A DNA stretch of 64,000 nt from Erpetoichthys calabaricus (GCF_900747795.2 NC_041399.2:107150573-107214572); one strand, 5' to 3'; positions 33,871 through 46,574 are shown, counted from the first letter of the stretch. Made by a program: numbers and translations. Notes: generated from the sequence alone by a model not told the origin.

Positions 33871-34379
33871 TATTTAATGTGATGTGTGAGGTTAATCTCT
33901 TTCTCATAAAAAAATTAATATATGGATTTTTAATTAGGGATGCCTCATACTTTAATGATAAATGAATGATGTATCATGGTAAATTTTTATTTAAAATAAA
34001 AATATAAAGATTAAGTAACTATTAATCTAAGAAAACATATTACTAGGCACTGTAATTGTTATTCTGAGAAGATATTAAAGGCAATATACTGTTTAGTAAT
34101 AACATCAGTTAGTGCTTACCTGAGTAAATATAAAGTATTATATATAAAAAATAAACTTGCTTATAGTTAATAAAGCATGGTTAATCCAATTTACGGTTTT
34201 GAGAAGTAACCATATATTGAAATCTATATATAAATACTTAAAATCTACCCAGCAAAAAGTGTAATGTGAATGATATCAACTGCATTAATCACAAACATAT
34301 TAATGGTTTTGATTAATTTTAATGTAGTTTATAACTCGGTATATGTACAACATAAATACTGCATCAGTATACAGTATAT
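33871..34379. other. No gene recognised
   Basis: Very AT-rich DNA. Confidence 0.45.
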
Positions 34380-34476
34380 GCATGTGTGTGTTTATATATG
34401 CTATATATATTTATATATATGTGTGTGTGTGTGTATATGTGTATATATGCATGTGTATATATTTATATATATATGT
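34380..34476 (+). repeat. Mixed (TG)/(TA) microsatellite
   Basis: Alternating TGTG and TATA tracts. Confidence 0.9.
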
Positions 34477-34664
34477 ATGTATAACACTATAGTGTATAAG
34501 CACAACATTACTTGAACATGTCATAATGATTTGCGAGAATATTTAAAGCAATACATTTTGTAAAACTGTTCTTATACTCACTATACTTAAAATTATAATA
34601 ATCTGTATGAAGAAATACAATTTATGTATGCCTATAATGATATGCTGAGACTTGGCTTCTGTCT

Positions 34665-34666
<2 letters not shown>

Positions 34667-34755
<89 letters not shown>
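34667..34755 (+). repeat. (GATA)n microsatellite
   Basis: About 22 GATA units; produces a meaningless repetitive open frame on the minus strand. Confidence 0.97.
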
Positions 34756-34756
<1 letters not shown>

Positions 34757-35829
34757 TGCCTCAACTATTTAACAGATGTCACTTTCCAATATTTTTCCCT
34801 ACCAACCTGGTGCCACATGTACTGTACACAGAACATAGACATTTTGCAAAATATCTTTTTCCTGTTTAATCATTCCTTAATCACACAGAGAATAATATTA
34901 CATGCTTGTTAGAACTCAAATATTTTGAAAAGATTTAACTCACCAGCGCTGAATCCAGGAGCCACTGCTGCCGCAAGTGAAAACACAATGAGGGAAGGGT
35001 CTGTTATTTCATTAGAGGAGGGAGAGCTTGGCCTTTTGTAGCCTGCACTAATGGAAGTTACCATGGCAACGTCTTGTCAATGCTATTTACTCAAAGATTT
35101 TTACTAATTGCCTCATTAGGTTTCCAAAAATATGAAGTACAACATATTTAAATAAATAAGCATACATCACATTTTTTGCACATTAAAATTCCCTCTATTG
35201 CAACATACAGTTTGGCTAGAGTTACTTTTTATTTCTTAAAAATGAACTTCCTTAGACTTATGCAAAACCAGTTTATGCTGAACTAATAAGTTAATTTGTT
35301 TTTTCTTCCTTTCTGAACAGTTTGCTTGCTAACAGAAACATGTTTCTTTCATTTTGATTCAATGTTTTAATTGTCTTACAGAACTAAATGTATCGGGTAG
35401 CAGATGCAAAAATCTTTTCAATTATCTTATAGCAGATGGTTTATTGTAAATGTACACCTCAGATTATCCCTTGAGCCTGCCTCAGCTGAGAGACCTCTAA
35501 CCCTTTTCTATGTAAAAGCAGAGCACATAAAAAGAAATCTAGCTGTGATGATGTAACAACTTTGTTAGAATTTTAGAATATTTTATTTAAGTATTTCTTC
35601 ATTTCACTTTTTCACCTGATGAATTAATTAAAACAACAACAACATCAAGAATTGACTTGCTTATTACTAAAAACAATGTTCAACCATCTTTTGCTATATT
35701 TAGTGGTGGATTAAGATGTAACAGTATGGCATTGCCACTAAGTTTTAGCTTAACTGTGATAGTTATTCAGGTATCTCACTGGATGAAAACTCTATCCATC
35801 GCCAAAATCAAATACATTTAATTTACTTG
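34756..35829. other. No gene recognised
   Basis: AT-rich sequence, no element recognised. Confidence 0.45.
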
Positions 35830-36035
35830 AGGTTACCAGGAGCTAGAGCCTACCCTGACAGCAATAGTTGCAAGGCAGGGTCCAATCCAAGTTAAGGTAT
35901 GCATGTTGGAGTATCCAGAGAAAAGTCCAGATGGGCATGAACATATTGGCAATCTCTACACAGGATCCAGGATTTAGACCCAGAAATCTGGAACTTCTTC
36001 CACATATGTCCTGAAGCTGGTAATACAATATACTG
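35830..36035 (-). mobile_element. Old SINE remnant, minus strand
   Basis: AGGAGCTAGAGCCTACCCTG and GTTGCAAGGCAGGG correspond to the inverted SINE 3' block; CTCTACACAGGATCCAGGAT to the inverted head. Diverged. Confidence 0.55.
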
Positions 36036-39000
36036 TATATTTTCAAAGAAAAGACAAAATAACTTTAAATAGATTTGGAGCACCAAGTTGATGGCTGGTT
36101 GATTTGCCTAGGCAAAATATAAAAACATTAAAATAGTTTTTAAATCGTTTTCTCATATATGACCTGGCCAGAAGAGGTGGACCTTAGTTGAAAGCAGAAG
36201 TGATGTCAGAGGTTCTCCAGTCGACAATCTCAGATCTGCGGGGCAATAAAAGAAAGGATATATTGTAAGTGACGGCACCAACCTCCATAAAGGGTGGTAT
36301 TACATCATTTGCATACGTCATGAAGATGGTCCCTGTTGACAATATATAGGACAATATATAGTAGTTGTACGATTAATATCGTCACAAGTATAGAGTAAGA
36401 ACAGCAACAATGATTGTCAAAGTCGAAGTACTTAGTCATATTTTTACTTTTACTGATGGAAGAAGAATTTCAGTTAAAAAATACTTGAGTCAAAGTAAAA
36501 TCTAAATTGCTTTCAAAAGTACTCAAGCACCAAATGTAAAAGTACATGTTATAATAATGAGGAGGTGTAAGGCTTTGCCTAGAGAACGCAATACATTTAT
36601 TTTATTTTAAAAAAAAAACACACGCACACAATATTTTTGCTACAGAATAATGAATCATATAAATGCAATCATGCCTTTGCTCAGTGGATAACTGCTGTCA
36701 GTGTCATGGTGATCACCTGAAGTGTGGTACTAGTGAATGTGGAAATGACTTTCACTGTGTCTTCCCTATTGGGATACCTGGAAGCAGTAGATGAGGCGCC
36801 CCTACTCCAGACAGAGAAATAATAAAATACAATTTAAAAAATAAGCATAAGCAAACTTAAGTGAACAGCCCACAATCCTATCACTTGAATAGATACACAA
36901 TATAAAAACTGAGTGAAAAGTCAACACAGATTAGGTTTATTACAAAGTAAAGTAAAGATGAATTTTGTAAGGGTAATTATTACATGAAATAATTTCAAAA
37001 TTGTTGTTCATTTTTAGCAGGAATTCTCTGAGGAAAGTTTGGTTTCCATTGCTCAGTTTGGTACCCAAGTTTATCTTTAAATTACCTGCATTTGACAAGT
37101 GTGTAAAGTATGGAATTTAACACAATTAAATTCAAAGTATAATAATAACTCTCCAGCATAACCAGATATATACCAGTTGGTTGTCTCATAATGTATATTC
37201 ATATTTTTAATGCACTCATATAGTCAATTTAAATTCTACAAAATAACATTTTCCCATACCTATACGCATTAAACCAACAGGCATTAATATTACATCACAA
37301 TAATTCAACTACAATACCTCATAATAAAATTGCAACTACATATCAGAGTCAGTGTACTACAGAAAAATGCCCTGAACGTGGTTCCATTCTATTAAATGCT
37401 TTTTCCTGTACTAATAAAAAGGACAGCTCCTTTAAATAAAAAATAAGCATTACACACTTTGTGATTTAGTGGAAGACAGAAAAATAAGTGTGCTGTAATT
37501 ATCCAACAATTTACCAAGACAAAATTAATCACTACTCAAAGTTCACCCTTGTATACAAAACTAGAATATTCCCTTAACAAGCCACCTTTATTTTTTCTAG
37601 TCATTGTGGCTCTAGTAGATTCTGGTCGGCAGGACAGTGTTCTATTATCATTCCCTGAGTTCAAATTTCATAAGATAACGACAAGAACACTTATTTCTGC
37701 TTGAAGGAAACCTGACACCCCTTTAATTAGCTCTGAAATAACGAAGGTCAAGTCTGTCTTCTCCAGTTAACCAGGAACTTTTATAGCCAGGCTCAATCTA
37801 GCGTTTCAGTAACTGGGCTCATAAGAATCCTCCACATTATCTTGCGTGTACATCATATGCATATTGTATGCAAAATCTTTAACTTGTGGTCTCAAGATAT
37901 GACTTGTGCCCGTAAAATCTTGTTTACATAAGATTAAAAAACGCTGCTTTATGGGACATTATTGGGTCCGTATAAATTAGCTTAAAAAGAGGAAAATGAC
38001 ATTCACTTCAATATGGATTTTTAAATTTGAAGGTGAATTCTTGAAAGCAGAGATTCCTTTAGGTGCTGTTTACAGATACAGCCATGGGGAAAGTGTACAT
38101 TCAGTTTTCATGTCCCAGCAGTGAGTGGCAGCATGGGAACAACTTAGCAAATGAACAGTGGAAGGCACTAAGGAGCTTATATTTTTAATAATATACACCA
38201 TTCTATTAATTGTGTCTGGGTAATACTGAACTACTGTATGACTTGAGTTGATGACACACCTTTTGGTCTCTTTTACAAATTCATAATAGTTCAGTTTGTG
38301 TAACGATTAATGAGAACTTGCTGGAAAATTTAATGAAGTGAACACTATGCTATTTGACCTAAAAAAGTAGTGGGGTAAAAGTAAAAATTGCCCTAAATGA
38401 AATTTCCTAAAATAAAGTACAAAAAGCTGAAAAATTACTTCAATAAAGAAACAAAGTAATTGTACTTCATTATTTTACTCTACTGTGGACAATGTAGTGT
38501 CCTTAATTATTTATTTGTTTTTAAGTCTTTGATGATTATAATGATAAGTCTGATGTTATGGTGAGATAGGCAGGGAGGACAGAAAAACAATACAGCTGGT
38601 GAGATGTTCAAGAAAAAAAAAATCTGTAGGGGTACCTAGTCCAAAAGACTACCCACCCTCCACTGGGCATTCTACATAACATAAATGTTCTTAAATAGCT
38701 CCTATTGTTTTTGAGCTTTGTCCTAGAAGTTTCAATGCAGTGGGTCTTGTCGACAGTTGTAGTGTGTACATCCATTCCAACATCATAGGCAGTGAAATGT
38801 TTACTTGAATGTCCAACCAACATGCCACACGTTGCTACTCTCCAGTGCCATGACAAACAAGAATGAATGTAAATAAATAGCTCAGAACACTATGAAAAGT
38901 CATGCTAAACCAAGCTGACCAATTATAAATGAGGGAGACCACAAAGTATAAAATAAAGGAGAAAATAATAATGCATAATGGTCTACCTACAATTCTGGTA

Positions 39001-39048
39001 GTCCCTGACTAGCACTTGGAATGGCTGCTCCAATTACACATGCAAACT
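36036..39048. other. No gene; possible ends of an old DNA transposon
   Basis: Near 36420-36530 and 38360-38480 are stretches rich in GAAGTACTT, ACTTTTACT and AAAGTAATTGTACTTC, like the ends of a common fish DNA transposon that reads AAAGTACTTGAGTAAAAGTA. They could be the two ends of one element of about 2 kb, but I could not define termini or a target duplication. No coding sequence between them is recognisable. Confidence 0.3.
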
Positions 39049-39056
39049 CCTAAAAC

Positions 39057-39322
39057 CAAGGTTGGATTAAGACCTCCACAGGACCCTGGATTAGTGGCTT
39101 AGCTCCCTAACAGAGAGTTCATCATACTTTTAACAATACAGTGGCGGACACCCAGTTGTCTAATGCAGAGCAGTATTTCTTACTTTGATTTTGTTGCGAG
39201 ACTTGATCATCTCTAGGGTCCCCATCAATCGTTTTTTGTGTGAATACTTGGTAAAAAGGTTCCTTGAAGTCAGGAGCCCCTGGGTGCGCAACTAGTGCTC
39301 CCTGACGGTAGATCCATCCCTG
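39057..39322. mobile_element. 266-bp non-autonomous hAT
   Basis: A perfect 8-bp duplication, CCTAAAAC, lies at 39049-39056 and 39323-39330. Left end CAAGGTTGGATTAAGACC; right end (reverse complement) CAGGGATGGATCTACCGT, with weak inverted similarity and a hAT-like CAGGG start resembling the 8385-8684 element. Non-coding. Confidence 0.75.
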
Positions 39323-39330
39323 CCTAAAAC

Positions 39331-41413
39331 ACTTGTTTATCTCTTGTCAAAAACATGAGCATAGAGAGCGCTTTACAGGTTTATGTTGTACTGTTACAGG
39401 GAAGACTTTAAGTGTGACACCACCAATTACTTTTGTTCTATCTATTTCTATAGACTGGAGAAAGAAAAACTCCCAGATCACTATTGAGGTTATTTCCAGG
39501 AGCCATGACACCCCACTTCTCCCAGTTCTACCGCTATTTAACCGATGAAGCCAAAGGTATTCGGTGTTCACTACCAGACCACCCTCAGAGCAACACGGAG
39601 CTTGCTGCCTTTGATGCCCTTTCTTTATTTTTCTTTGGACATTTTCAAGACAACAATTTCATGTTAAACAAATTATTTCTTCTTTTGGACTACCAAATAA
39701 AGCAAGTAATCCTCTAGGACCCCAACAATTCTTAAGTTGTCCTTTGTTTACTTTCACACTCTCAATACCACTGATCTTCTCTACACCCTGGCTTCTTTTA
39801 CAACCGATTTTGCTTATGTTCATCATGTGCCTCCCAACTCCAGGGTCACCAGCTTTGGGGTTTAAATACTATTTTAATCTTTGTTTAGCAACTATTTCCA
39901 GGAACACCTGAACTATGTAATGTTCAGATGAAGAAGGCAGATGTTGGAGGTATCATTGTATAAGTAAGAATCTCTCTGTACACTACATGTGACAATAGTA
40001 ACCCTATAAAACCTACTGTATAAACCTATAACCATTTCCAGGATTCCAAATGGTGAATATTCCTTGAGCTCACTCTAGCAACTCCAGTTGCTCTCACACT
40101 TGCCCACTATAGACATTGGTGAACACCAGAAAGGTTGTGTTCTTCAGTAATCTAAAGTTTATTCACTCGGTAAAGGTATTCCATACTTCCCTTTAATGAC
40201 ATGGGGATTTTCTATCATAGCACTGGAAGTCACTGTCCTCCTTTAAATAGTTCAGGGTTCTGTATGCTCCTACATCCATCCTATAACATCTGTATCCTGG
40301 TATTTATAACCTGAGTCACTACACATGTTCTCTTCACAAGGTCTAGACATAGGCACAAATATACATTAATAGTGGAACATTTGTCAGCCTTTAATGCTGC
40401 TGCCTAAATTTAAATTCTAGCCTAGTCAAAATCTACATTGCTCCCTTCCAAGCACCTTGGTTCCCATCTACTGCATATTCCAAAAATAGTTATGTTTTGA
40501 TTTTTGAGTCTGAATTATTCCAGTTTTGAAATGTTTAATGCCGATGTGTAATTCTTCTGATGAAATGCCTTCTGGTCCTGTATTGTTTTCTCATTTGTGC
40601 TTGATGATTCTGGTTCTGATAAACTGTGTGCCTGTGTATGTGAAATGGAAAGAGCAGGTAGCAGCAGAAAATGGGTAAACAGATACGCAAAAATATTTTT
40701 ATTTACAGCTCTGTGTATATATGTTCATATGACAGTATTCTGGTACCTTTGTACTTTTTCTCAAAGCTCCTTGTCCTTTTCTCATATTCAAGTGTTAATA
40801 CCTTTCAAGTCTTTTGTACAATACTTCATAAAAATGTGCATTTATTTTATCATACTTAAACTCCTTTATAACCAGAACCACGTTTCTTACTTTATGCGTC
40901 TCTTCTTCCTGGCTTGGCTCTTTTCAATGAATGATAAGCAGCTTGAAGTATATTTGCATAAAAGAAAACATTTATGCAAAAACATTTTTAGCAGAAGTGG
41001 TCATTAAGAAAACATCAGACAGGGAATCGTAATTTAGTGGGGAGGCAAACAGAGCCTTTCTCAAAGCAGGGCACGCACAGTTTATTTTATATTCATTTTG
41101 ATAATTATGAGGCAAGTACTACAGAATTTGAAAATATCTTTCATGTTCTGTATTTACAATTAACAAGACTTTGTCCCGTTGCAATTATTCTGCCCATTGA
41201 CACAGTGATATCATTGTCTGATTTTGCAAGCCACACATTTAGGTGTCACTTTTTAAGTCTATTATGTAGTGTTATAAATTAACAGGCTTAAAAGGATTTC
41301 TTTTTGTTACAAAGTAATTTTTAAACTCTTAATTGTTTCAAACACAAAAACCCTAAACTGAAAAACAATGCTGTTTAATTTCTTATGGGCACCTTGGGAA
41401 AACAGACAGGTTT
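39331..41413. other. No gene recognised
   Basis: Several open frames (39333-39717, 40597-41007) lack recognisable motifs; the AT-rich ones are explained by composition. Confidence 0.45.
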
Positions 41414-41539
41414 AATAATAATTCTTTTCATTTATACAGTGCTTTTCTCACTACTTAAAATGCTCTTCATGCAGGGAGGATCCGGGGCATAAACTCATGA
41501 TCTCCTTACTGTGAGGCAGCGCTGCTATCACTGTGCCAA
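41414..41539 (-). mobile_element. tRNA-derived SINE with (ATT) tail, minus strand
   Basis: Inverse orientation: a TTGGCACAGTGATAGCAGCG head with a TCATGAGTTTATGCCCCGGA B-box region, then AGTGAGAAAAGCACTGTATA and an AATTATTA tail. Same family as 60357-60494. Confidence 0.72.
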
Positions 41540-42283
41540 TACTCCTTTTTTCAACAATGTAATATTTGAAAAAAGAAAAGAAAAAAAAAAACAGACAAAA
41601 TATAACAAAATACCTAATGTGGTGATTATAAGTCATGTCCAGTAGGAAGCCGACTCAATGCTGACAAATGTGCTATAAAAAGGTAAATCCTCTTACAGTA
41701 TCCCCTCAAAACCACAATGGGAGCAAAATAATGACTCAAACCAATCAGACCGCAAATAATAATTTCATTCTTAGCTTGTATAAAAGAACAAGCATAGAAA
41801 TACACAACTAGGCTCTGATGGGAAGCTTCTTCCAGCAGTCTAACTATAGTGTATCTAATAGTTGTACTCAGGATACACTAGGATGGGTGAGAGAGACAAA
41901 GACAAAATTTTAATAAATGTATATATAGTATGTATATAATGTGTATATATATATAATGTCATAGTTATTTTAAAAAAGTGTTATCAAAAATATCCAGAAT
42001 ATCAAATGTTGATGTTCCATGAATTATCACCATCAATTCACAGTTCCCATGTGCATGCATTAAAATAATTAAATATAGGAAAAAATCTAAATTAATAGAA
42101 AACCTAACAACAATTCAGGTTATTTTCCCTTCTCCCTTTTGTAGTCTTTTCAAAGAAATCAAGGACTTTCTCCAAAAAAAAAATTCAGATTAAACTAATG
42201 ACCATCTCACTGCATTATCCCCACTTCTCAAGCTCTAGGTTATAATAAAAGACTTATGTGGGCCCAGTTCTATCCTTATTCAG
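41540..42283. other. No gene recognised
   Basis: AT-rich, with a short TA tract near 41920-41960. Confidence 0.45.
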
Positions 42284-42412
42284 GCTGCTCAAAAGGACTC
42301 TGATGCACACACCAGTAATGATGGACTCGATCCTCCAAATTCAATGGATGCCTCTCCCAGCACCTTTCAATCATCTGTCATGCCTTCACACAGGTTGCTT
42401 CATGTACCTTAA
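42284..42412 (+). other. Possible coding exon, unidentified
   Basis: Preceded by GTTCTATCCTTATTCAG, a good acceptor. The frame from 42284 reads AAQKDSDAHTSNDGLDPPNS and MDASPSTFQSSVMPSHR, then a stop at 42410. A possible donor CACACAG|GTTGCT lies at 42393/42394. The serine, proline and acidic composition is protein-like, but I recognise no family and the minus strand is also partly open. Confidence 0.25.
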
Positions 42413-42576
42413 TCCTAAAGAAAGAAAGGAATTCATTTAAGCGTGCTATCCCCAATCACATGTATGTGTACAGCCACAGACATCTCAACTTCAGTTACTC
42501 TCTGGTAAGTAATCTCCCTCTTGGACCTTTTAACTCACACCAAAGGCTTTGGTAACTTTATTCTTTTTCTACACAG

Positions 42577-42741
42577 CTTGCCACCTTGCACTGGGATGCC
42601 TTTCCTCACTCATACATTTGGACAAGTTGTGTAGAGCTCCACAACTCTGCCTGCATTGCTTTGAATGCATGCACATCAATGCAGCTGCCCTGCCGTTTCC
42701 TTCACCAGAGATCTCAACAACACCATCTTCAAACTTATAAG
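42577..42741 (+). other. Possible exon with consensus splice sites
   Basis: A strong pyrimidine tract ending TTCTTTTTCTACACAG (to 42576) and a consensus donor G|GTAAGTGAG at 42741/42742 bound 165 bp, exactly 55 codons open in the first frame (LATLHWDAFPHSYIWTSC...). Another donor-like GGTAAGT is at 42505. No homology recognised; a non-coding RNA exon or a chance pairing are alternatives. Confidence 0.28.
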
Positions 42742-42744
42742 GTA

Positions 42745-43575
42745 AGTGAGCATTGCATTTAAATAAAATAAAAAGTCTGTAAATACTTACACAAGCACAA
42801 GTTAAAAATGAATCCATAATGCAACTAACCACAAATGCAGCAGACAGATGAGGTGTTCTTGGTGCTCTGGCTGTTGTCTTCTCTAGATGCTGTCAGAGCC
42901 TGAAAAAGTTTGGTGGGTGAAATGTTACAGATAGCTGCAATAAAAGTCCCAGGGCTGAGCAGGGCAGCAAAGATGGTGCCCCAACTTTCCTGGGGTCTTG
43001 GGCTGGTCCTTGGCAGTGTGTGATAACACTGTATTTTTATAAATTTAAGATAATATTTCTTTGGTAAAATGAAACAATCAGTGTTTAAATAAGCACTTGG
43101 CACTTTCATTTTTCATAAATTGGTACAGCATGATAAAAACAAAAAGCATTAGAAAATATTATATTCAAACAAATTATGATTTGAAAAATAAAATATTGGT
43201 ATTTAATTAATTATAGATACATGTTACTTTATGGAGAAAAATGGTTTTCATTTTTGAATTCAGTACCCAAAAATGTATAAAAATCACATGAAATAATCAA
43301 AACGATTTTTTCAATGTATACCTGTGATAAACAACATTGAAAATTGATAAAATGTAATAAATAAACAAAAAATACCAATTGAAAAATAATAAAATATAAT
43401 CAGAAAGAATGGGATGAACCCTGGCTATAGCAGAACTACCTTGAACATGGATCTCCAAAATTTTCATCACTAATGCAGTAGATCAGTGTTCTCCCTGTGA
43501 AATGTTTGGTGAGGAATACCAGTGATTGGATTTCAGTAGTCACAATATATATAGTGACTACTGAAATATATGTAA
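42745..43575. other. No gene recognised
   Basis: AT-rich after about 43020. An AATAAA hexamer near 42937 could serve a transcript from the exon-like segments, but nothing confirms it. Confidence 0.4.
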
Positions 43576-43620
<45 letters not shown>

Positions 43621-43919
43621 ATAATAATAAAAGGCAAAGCCCTCACTGACTGACTGACTCACTCACTGACTCACTCATCACTAATTCTCCAACTTCCCGT
43701 GTAGGTGGAAGGCTGAAATTTGGCAGGCTCATTCCTTACAGCTTACTTACAAAAGTTAGGCAGGTTTCATTTCGAAATTCAAAGCGTAATGGTCATAACT
43801 GGAACATATTTTTTGTCCATACACTGTAATGGAGGAGGCGGAGTCACGTATCGCGTCATCACGCCTCCTACGTAATCACGTGAACTAAAAACAAGGAAGA
43901 CATTTACAGCACGAGTCAC

Positions 43920-44190
43920 ACGCGGGAACGAAGGTAAATGACGTTAATTTTTCACTGTCTTTTAATACTGTGTAAGCATACATATTAACACATGTGCAAT
44001 TAAACGTGTGCATTTACGGGGTGATTTCTCAGGCTTAAAAGCTCACCTTTTATCAAACGCGGGAAGAAAGGTAACTGACGTTGTTCACTGTCTTTTAATA
44101 CTGTGTAACCATACATATTAACACATGTCCAATTAAACGTGTGCATTTACGGGGTGATTTCTCAGGCTTAAAAGCTCGCCTTTTACTAAA
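43920..44190 (+). repeat. Two tandem ~135-bp units in the Helitron
   Basis: Each unit starts ACGCGGGAA(C)GAAAGGTAA-like and contains CACTGTCTTTTAATACTGTG, TTAACACATGTSCAATTAAA and ACGGGGTGATTTCTCAGGC. The first ends at about 44054. A few differences separate them. Confidence 0.88.
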
Positions 44191-44213
44191 AAGGTAAATG
44201 CAAAACTATTTTC

Positions 44214-44867
44214 AATCAGTTTATTGAAACGCTCCCGTTAAGGATTGCAATAACATATTCGCGAGATAAAAGAACGAAGTAGGGGGAAATGGAGGAACAG
44301 CCGCAAACAGCGAAGAGCAAAAAATTAATTAAACAATTGAGAACGGAGCGAGTTAAGCATACAAGCATGTTCATAAGGGAAACAAAGCACGGTGTAAAAT
44401 GTAAGTTTCAATTAAGTTTATAGAAACGCTCCCGCTGCGGATTGCAATAACATATTCGCGAGATAAAAGTTTAATGAGAAGACACGAGGTATAAACTAAC
44501 CACACGCCGTGGCGCAACGTTAGGGGCAACAGTTTCAACCAATCAGTTTATTGAAACGCTCCCGTTAAGGATTGCAATAACATATTCGCCAGATAAAAGA
44601 ACGAAGTAGGGGGAAATGGAGGAACAGCCGCAAACAGCGAAGAGCAAAAAATTAATTAAACAATTGAGAACGGAGCGAGTTAAGCATACAAGCATGTTCA
44701 TAAGGGAAACAAAGCACGGTGTAAAACGTAAGTTTCAATTAAGTTTATAGAAACGCTCCCGCTGCGGATTGCAATAACATATTCGCGAGATAAAAGTTTA
44801 ATGAGAAGACACGAGGTATAAACTAACCACACGCCGTGGCGCAACGTTAGGGGCAACAGTTTCAACC
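44214..44867 (+). repeat. Two near-identical tandem 327-bp units in the Helitron
   Basis: Units 44214-44540 and 44541-44867 both begin AATCAGTTTATTGAAACGCT and end GGGGCAACAGTTTCAACC. By eye only a few bases differ (for example CGCGAG against CGCCAG), so the duplication is recent. Each unit has an internal half-repeat: GAAACGCTCCCGTTAAGG and GAAACGCTCCCGCTGCGG, each followed by ATTGCAATAACATATTCGC. Confidence 0.95.
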
Positions 44868-45299
44868 ATTCTATGATCTGCTTCTCGCAACTGAAAGACG
44901 GCACATGGCGGATGTTAGCCGACTTGCTGACCGCAACGTTAGGGGCTTCAACTATGGCGCTGACGCCACATCTCAGTGCCAACACTTTGCAGACTGTACT
45001 TAAAAGACACGCCCTCCTCACTGGACAGTTAAAAACACCAATCAAACTAACGATGACATCAAGTATTACCCAATCCAAAGTAGGAAAGGAGGCATCTTCA
45101 TAAAATGCGTGTGGGATGATTTGCATGAGACGCTGCTTTAAAAAAAAAATGATAAAAAAAATACGGGATAAATCCCGTCCAGTATTGATTCAAAACGGGA
45201 CGCCCAATTTCATTCTCAAATGCGGCACGATTCCGTATTTTAAAGGACGGGTGGCAACCCTACAGTGCCAGGTAACCACCCATACAATCAGATTGTGAT

Positions 45300-45600
45300 T
45301 CAGACTAGGAATGCAATGAATGTAATTACCCCGATCTACATACAAGGCGAAAGTCTTGCAACATTCAAAGATGATGGTTTGGGATAAGGACACCATACAA
45401 CATAAAAGAGCTTATGAAGCCTTGAACCGAAAAAAGCAAGATCTCAGAGATCGTAAAAAAAAAAATAGGAGGTAATGTCGTTTTACTCGCTGTAGATTTT
45501 ACTCAAACATTACCAGTTATTCCACGAGGGAGACCAGCAGATGAACTCAACGCGTGTTTAAAATCCATGCTTCTCCCACGCTCGGTTATATGTCGCGTGT
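45300..45600 (+). pseudogene. Helitron Pif1-like helicase fragment
   Basis: Broken frames give VWDKDTIQHKRAYEALNRKK, then GGNVVLLAVDFTQTLPVIPR and GRPADELNACLKSM. These match the Walker B/DE region (WDECTMAHKRAxEALNR) and the following GGxVVLLxGDFRQTLPVIPRG block of Helitron helicases. The DE pair is altered, and most of the helicase and the Rep domain are missing. Confidence 0.78.
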
Positions 45601-46166
45601 TCTCGGGTAGGTGCACCAAAAAATTTATACATTTAAGCATGTAATGGGCAAACAAAAAATGAGGTATACCCGAAGGCACTGCAGTAGTACTTCATGTAAC
45701 TTTACTTCTTAAATGTTAATGTTTTACTGTTTAATAATTTATACGCTTCTTATATGTTGTTCAAATTCTTTTATCAAAATAACACTGACAGCGCAATGCA
45801 CGATAACATGGAGTGAATACACCATACGCATCCGCCCACGGCTGCCCTGCTGTGCGCAGATAGGAGTTGATTCTACAATAAAATAAAATAAAGATAAAAA
45901 GAGTAAAACAATCATCACCCATAAAGCGTGTGTGTGTGTATATATGTGTATATATAGATGTAGATATGTATATATATGTGTATATGTATATATATGTTTA
46001 TATGTGTGTGTGTGTATTTTATATATATAAAACACAGCAACACTCATAACAATGACAACACAATTACATTGACAATCATGTTACGTTATTTTTAAAATGT
46101 TTCCTTTTTTTTTCATTCCCTCTTTTACACACTACTTCTCCGCTGCGAAGCGCGGGTGTTTTGCTA

Positions 46167-46216
<50 letters not shown>

Positions 46217-46218
<2 letters not shown>

Positions 46219-46574
46219 AATGTAATAATAATACCTGTATATATGTAATACAATATTTATAGCAGGAAGCCATGGTCAAGAGTTTTAGTTATTGTTCGAC
46301 CAAAATAAGCAAGACACTCAACAAGTACTGCTGATTAGTATACAAGTGTTTGTGGTCAGGTATGGTAGTTCCAGGATTTTAGTTGCATTCCAGACATTTT
46401 CATGCACTACAATCTCTGGGGTTTACAGAAAATGGTACCATGAGCAAAATACATCCAATTAGAAGCAGATCTCTGGACAAAAAAACCCATGTTAGACAGA
46501 GATAGGTCTCAGGAAAAACTTTGTGCCCGGTTGGAATGATATAATAGAACGGACCAGAGGAATTTGAGAGTCAG
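46217..46574. other. No gene recognised
   Basis: No element boundary recognised. Confidence 0.4.

Larger units (their letters stand above)
43618..46167 (+). mobile_element. Helitron, 2550 bp, internally rearranged
   Basis: Starts TCTATAATAATAAAAGGC and ends CCGCTGCGAAGCGCGGGTGT then TTTGCTAG, with a CCGC/GCGG-type subterminal hairpin and CTAG end, inserted between A and T. It holds two different tandem duplications in the 5' half (43920-44190, 44214-44867), a GC-poorer middle with a CGGGACG-rich foreign repeat (about 45140-45265), a Pif1-like helicase piece (45300-45600) and TA/TG microsatellites near 45935-46030. No intact protein. Confidence 0.88.
43576..46214 (+). repeat. (AT)n microsatellite split by a Helitron
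   Basis: TA tracts at 43576-43617 and 46168-46214 are the two halves of one microsatellite interrupted at an A|T step by the Helitron at 43618-46167. Confidence 0.85.

Noticed and set aside
34543-34764. Open frame of repeated YLSI units, also at 55259-55456
   Set aside because: Direct translation of GATA microsatellites.
43920-44867. Tandem direct repeats considered as a CRISPR array or satellite
   Set aside because: Units are 135 and 327 bp with no short repeat-spacer pattern, only two units each, and they lie inside a Helitron in a vertebrate genome.
44698-45126. 142-codon minus-strand frame
   Set aside because: Antisense to the Helitron tandem repeats and following non-coding part; no recognisable domain.
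45739-46279. Frames rich in Tyr, Ile, Thr and His
   Set aside because: Translations of TA/TG microsatellites.
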